From Euryarchaeota archaeon UBA259 (GTDB lineage: Archaea; Thermoplasmatota; Poseidoniia; Poseidoniales; Poseidoniaceae), in assembly GCA_002506275.1 (NCBI GenBank), contig DAXG01000013.1, positions 480 through 7,447 on the forward strand: a DNA stretch of 6,968 nucleotides, in the 5' to 3' direction. The notes beneath the pieces are model-generated. The model did no database searches. It had not been told where the DNA came from and saw nothing but the letters and a program-made list of their open reading frames with translations. The position numbers and the translations under genes were made by a program. Below are positions 1 through 5,580 of this stretch, in pieces; position 1 is the first letter of the stretch; every line of letters begins with the position of its first letter.

Positions 1-123
1 GTCTGGACATGGGGCACTATTTTGGCTATTGCGCTCTTACTCGGAAGCAGTATGTTGGCAACCGCTTGGAGAACAACAAAGAGTTTGGTTGGTATTCGAG
101 AAACGATTGAAATCATTGAGTGA
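1..123 (+). CDS. C-terminal end of a membrane protein (partial, 5' end outside window)
   Basis: Frame 1 is open from the first base to a TGA at 121-123 and gives 40 residues. Residues about 5-23 form one hydrophobic stretch (TILAIALLLGSSMLATAW) that reads as a transmembrane helix. It is followed by a short tail with Arg and Lys after the helix and an acidic end (ETIEIIE). The positive residues directly after the helix suggest the tail is cytoplasmic. The rest of the gene lies upstream of the window, so the family cannot be named. The gene is convergent with the acyl-CoA dehydrogenase gene and the two reading frames share 11 bases (113-123). An open frame this short could arise by chance, but the clean TM-plus-tail composition supports a real gene end. 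Confidence 0.6.
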   Translation, partial: VWTWGTILAIALLLGSSMLATAWRTTKSLVGIRETIEIIE

Positions 124-1315
124 TTGAATCCGGCGTCTTGAACAGATCTCGTGTGATGTTCTTTTGATGCGATTCAAGAGTACCACCACCAATTTCCAGT
201 AATTTGGAGTCTCGCCATAGGCGTTCCACGTGGTATTCTCCAACGTAACCGTATCCGCCCATGACTTGCATGGCTGCATCTGCAATCTCTTTGGCCGCAG
301 TGGTTGCGAACAACTTCACACCATCCGAGTCAAGACGGTGGCCTGGCTTTCCAAGAGTCATGTGTTGGGCAGTGTCGTAAATGTAGGCACGCATTGCTCG
401 GTACTTTGCCCATGATTCACCTATGTAGCGTTGCATTTGGCCAAAATCACGAATTTGCGACTTGAAGGCTGTCCGTTCAGTTGCGTATCGGTTCATATCT
501 TCCAGAGAGCGGCGAGCAATACCAAGGGCCATTGCAGCAAGAGTCAAACGTTCAACTTCAAGATTCGCCATCATGTGGAGTAAGGATTCACCAGGTTCAC
601 CAACGAGGTTCGATGCTGGAACGATGCAGTCTTCAAAGACCAATTCTGCAGTGTTTGAAGCACGCATTCCGGTTTTGTCGTAGATTTTCTGACCGACACT
701 GTACCCTTGCATTCCAGCCTCAACCAAAAAGGTCGACATCTGAACTCGACCACGGTCATCAACGCCGGTTTTTGCGTAAACCCAAACGACATCTGCAGGA
801 GTTCCGTCCTCATCGATGCATCCGTTGGTAATCCACATCTTACGGCCGTTGAGTTTCCATGTTCCGTCGTCTTGAAGAACTGCTGTCGAAGAAAGACCGA
901 GCACATCCGTTCCCGCATCCGGTTCCGACATAGCCATAGCACCAATCCATTCACCAGAGCAGACCTTTGGTAAAATGCGGGCTTTTTGCTCCTCAGTACC
1001 ATTGAAAGCAAGATTGTTGACAAACAGCATCGAATGCGCGAGATAAGCCAGAGCAAATCCAGGGTCAGACGCTGAAAGTTCTTCATGCACGATAGCACAT
1101 GCGGTTGCATCAAGTCCGGCGCCGCCGTATTCTTCTTGTGCACTGATGCCAAGAAGACCCATCTCGCCCATCGAGCGAAGCAAAGCCAGGTTGAATTTCT
1201 CTTCCCGGTCGTGTTGCAATGCCTGGGGCTCAACATTCTCTTTTGTCCAGTCTCTGACCATTTCACGAAGCATTGCATGCTCTTCACTTGGATTTGCAAT
1301 ATCCATAGGGCTCAT
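113..1315 (-). CDS. Acyl-CoA dehydrogenase, isovaleryl-CoA dehydrogenase-like
   Basis: This is a FAD-dependent acyl-CoA dehydrogenase that introduces a 2,3-double bond into an acyl-CoA and passes electrons to an electron-transfer flavoprotein. From the ATG at 1315 it is 400 residues, the normal family length. Both family signatures are visible: MSEPDAGTD near residues 129-137 (flavin/substrate site), and the C-terminal one starting QVMGGYGYVGEY at 350 and ending WRD at 369. The general base of the MCAD/SCAD type, in a YEGT motif, is absent: here that position reads EIGGGT (374-379). Instead LEVERLTLA carries Glu255, which matches the LDLERL position of isovaleryl-CoA dehydrogenase. Leucine breakdown or another branched acyl-CoA is therefore a reasonable inference, though substrate is not proven. 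A GTG at 1357 in the same frame would add 14 residues (414 total). I prefer ATG 1315 because family members begin about 10-15 residues before the first helix. The preceding basic-protein gene ends at 1367, so the two may be cotranscribed. Confidence 0.93.
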   Translation of the reverse strand: MSPMDIANPSEEHAMLREMVRDWTKENVEPQALQHDREEKFNLALLRSMGEMGLLGISAQEEYGGAGLDATACAIVHEELSASDPGFALAYLAHSMLFVNNLAFNGTEEQKARILPKVCSGEWIGAMAMSEPDAGTDVLGLSSTAVLQDDGTWKLNGRKMWITNGCIDEDGTPADVVWVYAKTGVDDRGRVQMSTFLVEAGMQGYSVGQKIYDKTGMRASNTAELVFEDCIVPASNLVGEPGESLLHMMANLEVERLTLAAMALGIARRSLEDMNRYATERTAFKSQIRDFGQMQRYIGESWAKYRAMRAYIYDTAQHMTLGKPGHRLDSDGVKLFATTAAKEIADAAMQVMGGYGYVGEYHVERLWRDSKLLEIGGGTLESHQKNITRDLFKTPDSITQ

Positions 1316-1366
1316 GGTCTGCGGGGGTGACACCCCTTTTTCACCCTTTGTTGACACAGTGCATGA

Positions 1367-1867
1367 TTATCTCAAGAATCGGCGGCGGCGTTTGTGCCGT
1401 TTTCCTTTGGAGTTGGTTTTGTCTCGCGCTGAACGTCGAACTTCGTCTTCCATACCCACTGCAGGCCGTGACCGAGTAGCAGGAGGAGGGCCTCGAGGTG
1501 AACGCTTTCGTACAACAGGTTCAGGTTGCTTCTTTACACGCCGAATACGGCGCTCTGGTTTGGTCGTTAGAGGTATTTTTCGGGACCGTTGGCCAACATG
1601 TTGCAGATGGCTGTTTAACGTATGTGTGGGTCGTAATTGCGGTGTTGTAATTCCAGCATTCGCCAATACATGACGAGCACGTTGTTCGGGGGTAGTGATA
1701 CGGATCTCATCTTCAATTCGGTTCGCAAGGTGTGAAAGTGACTGGTCTCCCCGGACACGAGGAGCTTTCCGTACATCGACTCGAATTTCTTTTTCTTCTT
1801 CTTTTTCGAGCAATCCCAAAAGGAAATTTGTGCTCAAAGCATCCTGCTTTCGCTGAACCATACGCAT
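1367..1867 (-). CDS. Hypothetical protein with a strongly basic C-terminal half
   Basis: This is a 166-residue protein I do not recognise. Residues 1-70 look partly helical, with an acidic run (EKEEEKE, 21-27) and a second helix-like stretch around SHLANRIEDEI. From about residue 91 to the end the sequence is low complexity and basic: I count 29 Lys/Arg against 6 Asp/Glu in 76 residues, with Pro-rich patches (PRGPPPATRSRP) and a final run KGKRHKRRRRFLR. Such tails usually bind nucleic acid or the ribosome, so an RNA- or DNA-binding role is the best guess, but it is inference only. The ATG at 1867 is chosen because a TATA-like TAATAGC lies exactly 33 bases upstream; the ATG at 1861 (Met3) is the alternative. 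It is 9-51 bases upstream of the acyl-CoA dehydrogenase start, depending on which start that gene uses. A long plus-strand open frame overlaps it, but this strand has the promoter and matches the surrounding gene order. Confidence 0.68.
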   Translation of the reverse strand: MRMVQRKQDALSTNFLLGLLEKEEEKEIRVDVRKAPRVRGDQSLSHLANRIEDEIRITTPEQRARHVLANAGITTPQLRPTHTLNSHLQHVGQRSRKIPLTTKPERRIRRVKKQPEPVVRKRSPRGPPPATRSRPAVGMEDEVRRSARDKTNSKGKRHKRRRRFLR

Positions 1868-1893
1868 CCCATCCGATATGAATGCTGTTTGAT

Positions 1894-1902
1894 GCTATTA
1901 TC
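1894..1902 (-). promoter_or_regulatory. TATA-like promoter element (GATAATAGC) of the basic-protein gene
   Basis: On the minus strand this site reads GATAATAGC. Its TAATAGC core begins 33 bases before the ATG at 1867, and the identical 7-mer sits 33 bases before the next gene upstream. An archaeal TATA box about 26 bases before transcription start would give a leader of roughly 5-7 bases. No Shine-Dalgarno sequence is seen before the ATG, which agrees with a near-leaderless mRNA. The 106-base gap 1868-1973 holds nothing else I can support. Confidence 0.45.
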
Positions 1903-1973
1903 AATGTTCCCCGAGAAAATATGCCCACAAGTAAGTTTTTTGAGGATTTCCGAACACCTCAGCTCGAAGGAAT

Positions 1974-2153
1974 TTACTCTTCGGAACCTTTGACAATACG
2001 CAGATAATCCCTGTAATCCTCTTCATTTTCAAATTCCAGTGGAATCACCATCAATTCAAGACAATCCTGGCATTGAAAGCGTTGTCCGGTCATGAAACCA
2101 ACATAGGGGTAGACACGGATCCCATGGCAAGCAATACAGACTCGAAACGACAT
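1974..2153 (-). CDS. Small zinc-ribbon protein (59 aa)
   Basis: The minus strand encodes a 59-residue protein from an ATG at 2153 to a TAA at 1974. It begins MSFRVCIACHGIRVYPY and contains two CxxC knuckles, Cys6/Cys9 (CIAC) and Cys28/Cys31 (CQDC), separated by 18 residues. This spacing is typical of a one-domain zinc ribbon that binds a single Zn2+ through four cysteines. The last 25 residues are acidic and probably helical (EFENEEDYRDYLRIVKGSEE). Free-standing zinc ribbons of this size are common in archaea as parts of transcription or translation complexes, but this one cannot be assigned to a known family from sequence alone. The gene is 54 bases downstream of the membrane-protein gene and has its own TATA-like TAATAGC 33 bases before the ATG. 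It falls below common length cut-offs and is easily missed. Confidence 0.8.
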   Translation of the reverse strand: MSFRVCIACHGIRVYPYVGFMTGQRFQCQDCLELMVIPLEFENEEDYRDYLRIVKGSEE

Positions 2154-2179
2154 AACAACAATCCCTGTAATGCTCCGTG

Positions 2180-2188
2180 GCTATTAAG
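2180..2188 (-). promoter_or_regulatory. TATA-like promoter element (CTTAATAGC) of the zinc-ribbon gene
   Basis: On the minus strand this reads CTTAATAGC. Its TAATAGC core begins exactly 33 bases before the ATG at 2153. The core and spacing are identical to those of the next gene downstream, and in both cases AGCATT follows five to seven bases later. This points to an independent promoter for the zinc-ribbon gene, although read-through from the membrane-protein gene is also likely because the gap is only 54 bases. Confidence 0.45.
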
Positions 2189-2207
2189 CGTGTGCATCGA
2201 TGATCGT

Positions 2208-3578
2208 TTACCTCACAACCAGGCCAGTTACTTCAGCCAACTGTTCTTCGGAAAAACAACCTGGCAAATTCAGAGAGGATTGACCGGGGGTATAGATTTC
2301 ATAATGGGTTGAGGACGTCGAATTCCCATCTGAATCGGTTGAATAGGTGACGGATTCGAGCACGTAAGATGTGGGCATGAGGTGAACTCGACTGATTTCC
2401 CTCGCAGGTTTGTTGAACCAACTGGATTTTATGACGACTGTATTTTCCGAACCTAAATGGGCGACGTATGTTTTTTTGGTGTAAGCAGCATACACGATGA
2501 GGAGATAAAAAACACCCATGAATGCGATGATGGCACCTCCCGCCATTTGTAGCGAAGCATCGACAATCTGCTCTCCATTCGAATCATAAACGCCGTATTG
2601 AAAAGAGGACATTGTGATTCCTGAAGAGGAATACTGCATTATGCTTGCAGATTTAATATCGAAGCCCATATGGTTGTAGAAGGTGAGAAATGCTTCACCC
2701 TCAAAAGGAAGTTGAGTATCGTTCGAGTTGATTTCAGATGAAAGAACTGCATCATCATAACACCATGTCGGATACGACAGTTGCAACATTCCGTCTTCAA
2801 GTTCAGAAAAAGATTGATTGTTCAGATCGCTGAGGAGAATGGCTTTGTAACACAAATAGGTAAAATCGTTCATGTGACTTTTTTCCGAACTGGAATTGCG
2901 GTTGCTTTCAGAGATTCGGTACTCATCTGTGCAAAGCCATTCCGATTTGGAATATTCGCAATATGCAAATGCTTCTCCGTAATCTTCGTAACCATCCTCT
3001 GTAGCGATACAATACCATCGAGTATCACCCGCATATGAACCACCTTCCCACTGACAATTCTGCCAAGAACTCCATTTCATCCAATCGAGTTCGTAATATC
3101 CAATCATCGAAACGTTATCAGAATGCTCCCATCTGAATGTGTCACTGAAATAATAATCATCCAATTCGGTCACAGATACGGTTGAGTTTTCAAAGAAATC
3201 ATACTCTGCATTGGATCGGAAATCTGTTACCAGACACATGTATGTACCATCCTCTGTCTCAATCAATTCGCCATCGCATTCCATGGGAAACACTTCGAAT
3301 ACTTCACCAACAAACCCAAACCCGATAGCGACGAAGAGTATACCACCGACGAAAATGGCAATACAGGTTTGAGCGATAACTGAACTTATAATTTCACGAG
3401 GCTCATGAGGGATGAAACCACCGGACACATCATCCACAGAACTCTGAGGGTTTTGTTCAGAGAACGGCACTGGTGTTTCGATGGAAACGCTTGCGTCTGA
3501 AGAGAGTACCTTTTCCTGTACGGTTGTCGATTCTGCATCGATTGGAACCTCATCCCAAAAATTCCCGTCTCCAACCAT
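2208..3578 (-). CDS. Two-TM membrane protein with a Cys-rich outer domain, unknown function
   Basis: I do not recognise this family. From the ATG at 3578 it has 456 residues. Residues 1-62 are polar, probably disordered and cytoplasmic. TM1 spans about 63-93 (AIFVGGILFVAIGFGFVG) and TM2 about 344-366 (AIIAFMGVFYLLIVYAAY), followed by TKK. Between them lies a domain of about 250 residues that is acidic and rich in Trp and Tyr. It has eight cysteines (101, 115, 175, 190, 207, 216, 243, 273) and five NxS/T sequons (131, 155, 228, 254, 286), consistent with an exported, disulfide-bonded and possibly glycosylated fold. The 90-residue tail looks beta-rich (VVIKSSWF, EISRVHL, YEIYTPG) and could resemble a PH-like module, but that is a guess. 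An in-frame GTG at 3614 would add 12 residues and start 9 bases after the selO stop. I prefer ATG 3578, which has a TATA-like CTATAC about 23 bases upstream; neither start has a Shine-Dalgarno sequence. The tight spacing suggests cotranscription with selO. Confidence 0.85.
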   Translation of the reverse strand: MVGDGNFWDEVPIDAESTTVQEKVLSSDASVSIETPVPFSEQNPQSSVDDVSGGFIPHEPREIISSVIAQTCIAIFVGGILFVAIGFGFVGEVFEVFPMECDGELIETEDGTYMCLVTDFRSNAEYDFFENSTVSVTELDDYYFSDTFRWEHSDNVSMIGYYELDWMKWSSWQNCQWEGGSYAGDTRWYCIATEDGYEDYGEAFAYCEYSKSEWLCTDEYRISESNRNSSSEKSHMNDFTYLCYKAILLSDLNNQSFSELEDGMLQLSYPTWCYDDAVLSSEINSNDTQLPFEGEAFLTFYNHMGFDIKSASIMQYSSSGITMSSFQYGVYDSNGEQIVDASLQMAGGAIIAFMGVFYLLIVYAAYTKKTYVAHLGSENTVVIKSSWFNKPAREISRVHLMPTSYVLESVTYSTDSDGNSTSSTHYEIYTPGQSSLNLPGCFSEEQLAEVTGLVVR

Positions 3579-3623
3579 ACAACGCCATCGTACAGGAGTA
3601 TAGAACCCTTTCACCGAACAAAA

Positions 3624-5147
3624 TCAACTCGAACACGAAAGCATCGAACAACCTACTTTCGACCGTGCCCATTCGGGGCGCTTTTGGAACCATTCATCTT
3701 CCTGCTCGAGTTGCTCATCATAGGGATTCAATAAGAGTTGGTGGAGGCGTTCGCAAACGGAATAATCTCCGCTATGTGCAGCATCGATTGCCAACTGCGC
3801 CATCCAGTTTCTCAAGACGTACTTTGGATTTGCTTTCTTCATGATGCTTCGGTTTGGCATCGAATCGACACGGGCCCACCATCGCTCCAACCAACTCTTC
3901 CATCCTTCAATCGGAATCGTTTGATCATCGTAGAATGCGTGAGACAATTCCGAAACATCCGGAGATTGTATCGAACACAGCAATCGGAAAAAGATGGTCA
4001 TGTCGGTCTCGACTTCTTGCAGCAAAGCGTTCAAGTCACGAACAAGTGATTCATCCCCAGATGTGAATACATCCAAACCAAGTTTTTCAGCCCACATACG
4101 GTTATGATGTACATCAAATGCATCCGTGTATGCAGTGAGGACATCATGCAGCAATTCAGGTTCTTCCATCAGCGGAACCATCGATTCCAGTAGACGGGCT
4201 AGATTCCAAGCTGCAATTTGGGGTTGTTGACCGTAGCGATATCTGCGGGTAGAGGAATCGGTGGTGTTTGGCGTCCAACCGGGATTGTAATCCTCGAGCC
4301 AACCGTACGGTCCGTAATCAATGGTCAGCCCGTGAATGGACATGTTGTCTGTATTCATGACCCCATGTACAAAACCGACACGCATCCAATGAGAAATCAT
4401 CAAAGCTGTATCTTCAGCAATGCAAGAGAGCCAAGCAATTCTACCTTCATCATCTTCAACAGAGTGGGTTGGGAAATGGGTTCGCACGGTGTGTTCAACC
4501 AGCAAGCGCAAGGTTTCGACGTCACCGGTCGCCGTATGGATTTGAAAACTACCAAAGCGAATGAAACTCGGAGCGACACGGCATACAATTGCACCCGGTT
4601 CGTGAGCAGGATTGCCGTCGTACATGATGTCTCGAAGAATATCTTCGCCTGTCGTCACAAGAGAGAGAGCACGCGTGGTGGGGACGCCCAAATGGTGCAT
4701 TGCCTCACTGCAGAGAAATTCTCTGATCGAAGAGCGTAAGACTGCCTTTCCGTCTGCAAATCGCGAATAGGGTGTCTTACCAGCTCCTTTGAGTTGCAAC
4801 TCAACTACGCCGTCCTTCGATTCGACTTCTCCCAACGTAATCGCTCGACCATCGCCCAACTGGCCCGCCCAATTTCCGAATTGGTGTCCACCATAGCGTT
4901 GCGCATAGGGGTCCATTCCTTGAACAGGGGTGCCACCACCGAGTGTCTCCGCTTCTCCTTTTTCAATCCCAAGAACATGTGCCATCTCTGATGACCAGAG
5001 ATGCAGTTGTGAATCAATAGAGGGTGTTGGAAGAACACGAGACCAACATACGTTGGCAACCTGTCGAGAGCGACCGCCAATCTCTGAATCTCCCGGCGTC
5101 TCGGAAACAAAACGAGACAGCCATGTGAGCGAATCAAGGGTGGCCAT
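3624..5147 (-). CDS. selO: SelO (YdiU) family protein AMPylase, pseudokinase fold
   Basis: SelO proteins have an inverted kinase-like active site and transfer AMP from ATP to Ser, Thr or Tyr of target proteins; known roles are linked to oxidative stress. At 507 residues this is near normal length for a prokaryotic member. Visible motifs are RYGGHQFGNWAGQLGDGRA (84-102), LQLKGAGKTPYSR with ATP-contact Lys120, REFLCSEAMHHLGVPTTRA with Glu143, and HGVMNTDNMSIHGLTIDYG. In that last block Asp267, Asn268 and Asp277 match by spacing the base and metal ligands described for Pseudomonas SelO. The C-terminus GCSMLSCSS has Cys505 at the third-from-last position, where vertebrate SelO carries selenocysteine; the codon here is TGT, so no Sec insertion is needed. 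The activation-loop cysteine of E. coli SelO appears replaced (WTPNTTD instead of an ICNHSD-type sequence). The gene begins 25 bases after the 101-aa gene and ends 9-45 bases before the membrane-protein gene, so an operon is likely. Confidence 0.96.
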   Translation of the reverse strand: MATLDSLTWLSRFVSETPGDSEIGGRSRQVANVCWSRVLPTPSIDSQLHLWSSEMAHVLGIEKGEAETLGGGTPVQGMDPYAQRYGGHQFGNWAGQLGDGRAITLGEVESKDGVVELQLKGAGKTPYSRFADGKAVLRSSIREFLCSEAMHHLGVPTTRALSLVTTGEDILRDIMYDGNPAHEPGAIVCRVAPSFIRFGSFQIHTATGDVETLRLLVEHTVRTHFPTHSVEDDEGRIAWLSCIAEDTALMISHWMRVGFVHGVMNTDNMSIHGLTIDYGPYGWLEDYNPGWTPNTTDSSTRRYRYGQQPQIAAWNLARLLESMVPLMEEPELLHDVLTAYTDAFDVHHNRMWAEKLGLDVFTSGDESLVRDLNALLQEVETDMTIFFRLLCSIQSPDVSELSHAFYDDQTIPIEGWKSWLERWWARVDSMPNRSIMKKANPKYVLRNWMAQLAIDAAHSGDYSVCERLHQLLLNPYDEQLEQEDEWFQKRPEWARSKVGCSMLSCSS

Positions 5148-5172
5148 GGCGAGTGCTCACGGCCGACTTTCA

Positions 5173-5478
5173 TCAATCATTCCATTCAGGGTATGGGCAG
5201 AATGTTGTCAAACTCCAGCCACTGTAAGCGGCTCCAAGACGGTCAGCATAGACAACAAGGTAATCCCAACGCCCGGATACGCTGAACACCTCCCCGTCTG
5301 TAGACTCGAAATTCACACGAATCCCCCAATCATCCGTCAGTATTTTCGCTTCGCCGACCATTTGCACTCTCTTCTCTTGAAACCAAACCTCTTGACCATC
5401 AAAATTGTCCAATATATGTTGTTCAAAGCGTCCACGTCTTACCTTTTTCTTCTGTTCGATTTCTTCTTCAGCATCCAT
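5173..5478 (-). CDS. Hypothetical 101-aa protein, first gene of the selO cluster
   Basis: The product is not recognised. Residues 1-22 are highly charged and helical (MDAEEEIEQKKKVRRGRFEQ). Residues about 30-95 alternate hydrophobic and polar residues in short strands (VWFQEKRVQMVG, WGIRVNFES, VFSVSGRWDYLVVYAD), suggesting a small beta-barrel or sheet domain. There is a single Cys (CPYPEWND end), no signal peptide and no TM segment, so it is probably cytoplasmic. A TTG at 5496 could give six more residues. The ATG at 5478 is preferred because a good TATA box (TTTATAA, 5501-5507) is centred 26 bases before it, placing transcription start at the ATG itself. The gene ends 25 bases before selO on the same strand, so it likely heads that operon. 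Whether it acts with SelO is unknown. Confidence 0.75.
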   Translation of the reverse strand: MDAEEEIEQKKKVRRGRFEQHILDNFDGQEVWFQEKRVQMVGEAKILTDDWGIRVNFESTDGEVFSVSGRWDYLVVYADRLGAAYSGWSLTTFCPYPEWND

Positions 5479-5500
5479 AAAGAAACAAGTATTCAAGACA

Positions 5501-5507
5501 TTATAAA
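5501..5507 (-). promoter_or_regulatory. TATA box of the 101-aa gene / selO operon
   Basis: The minus strand reads GTTTATAATG here, the best TATA box in the window. Its centre is 26 bases before the ATG at 5478, the expected archaeal distance from box to transcription start, so the transcript is predicted to be leaderless. It is likely to drive the 101-aa gene, selO and the membrane-protein gene together. Confidence 0.6.
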
Positions 5508-5530
5508 CATCAGTGGTCGACTAAAAGGTT

Positions 5531-5540
5531 TCTAAAAAAG
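5531..5540 (+). promoter_or_regulatory. Weak A/T-rich TATA-like element for the rightward gene
   Basis: TCTAAAAAAG lies about 45 bases before the ATG at 5581. With a 25-base box-to-start distance it would give a leader of about 20 bases. The match to a TATA consensus is poor and the assignment is tentative. It shares the 102-base divergent region 5479-5580 with the selO-operon promoter. Confidence 0.25.
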
Positions 5541-5564
5541 TTACCGATGTGACTTTGAACCCTC

Positions 5565-5576
5565 GTTAAAATTAAC
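5565..5576. promoter_or_regulatory. Perfect inverted repeat GTTAA-AA-TTAAC before the rightward gene
   Basis: GTTAA at 5565-5569 and TTAAC at 5572-5576 are perfect inverted copies separated by AA. The repeat ends four bases before the ATG at 5581 and overlaps the predicted transcription start region, a position suited to a repressor operator. A short A/T-rich palindrome can also arise by chance, so this is only a candidate site. Confidence 0.35.
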
Positions 5577-5580
5577 CTGC

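Noticed and set aside
571..1299. 242-codon minus-strand open frame in another phase
   Set aside because: It is inside the acyl-CoA dehydrogenase gene, which shows both family signatures in its own frame.
1324..1336. GGGGTG-A-CACCCC inverted repeat followed by Ts, terminator-like on the plus strand
   Set aside because: The loop would be one base, there is no plus-strand gene upstream that needs it, and it lies at the 5' end of the acyl-CoA dehydrogenase gene, where it is probably incidental.
1146..1673. 175-codon plus-strand open frame
   Set aside because: It is antisense to the basic-protein gene and to the start of the acyl-CoA dehydrogenase gene. The minus-strand frame has a promoter element and fits the gene order, and the plus frame is the Arg/Cys/Ser-rich shadow expected from its complement.
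1785..1810. T-rich run on the plus strand resembling an archaeal terminator
   Set aside because: It is the complement of the Glu/Lys-rich codons (EKEEEKE) of the basic protein and is explained by coding.
1921..2007. 28-codon plus-strand frame in the gap before the zinc-ribbon stop
   Set aside because: It is very short, overlaps the end of the zinc-ribbon gene on the other strand and has no recognisable motif or promoter.
3624..3641. Possible selenocysteine in SelO
   Set aside because: The third-from-last codon is TGT (Cys), not TGA, and the TGA at the end is the ordinary stop.
4218..4739. 173-codon plus-strand open frame
   Set aside because: It lies entirely antisense within selO, whose catalytic motifs are intact over the same bases.
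4930..5535. 201-codon plus-strand open frame
   Set aside because: It is antisense to the start of selO and to the 101-aa gene, and it runs across the divergent promoter region.
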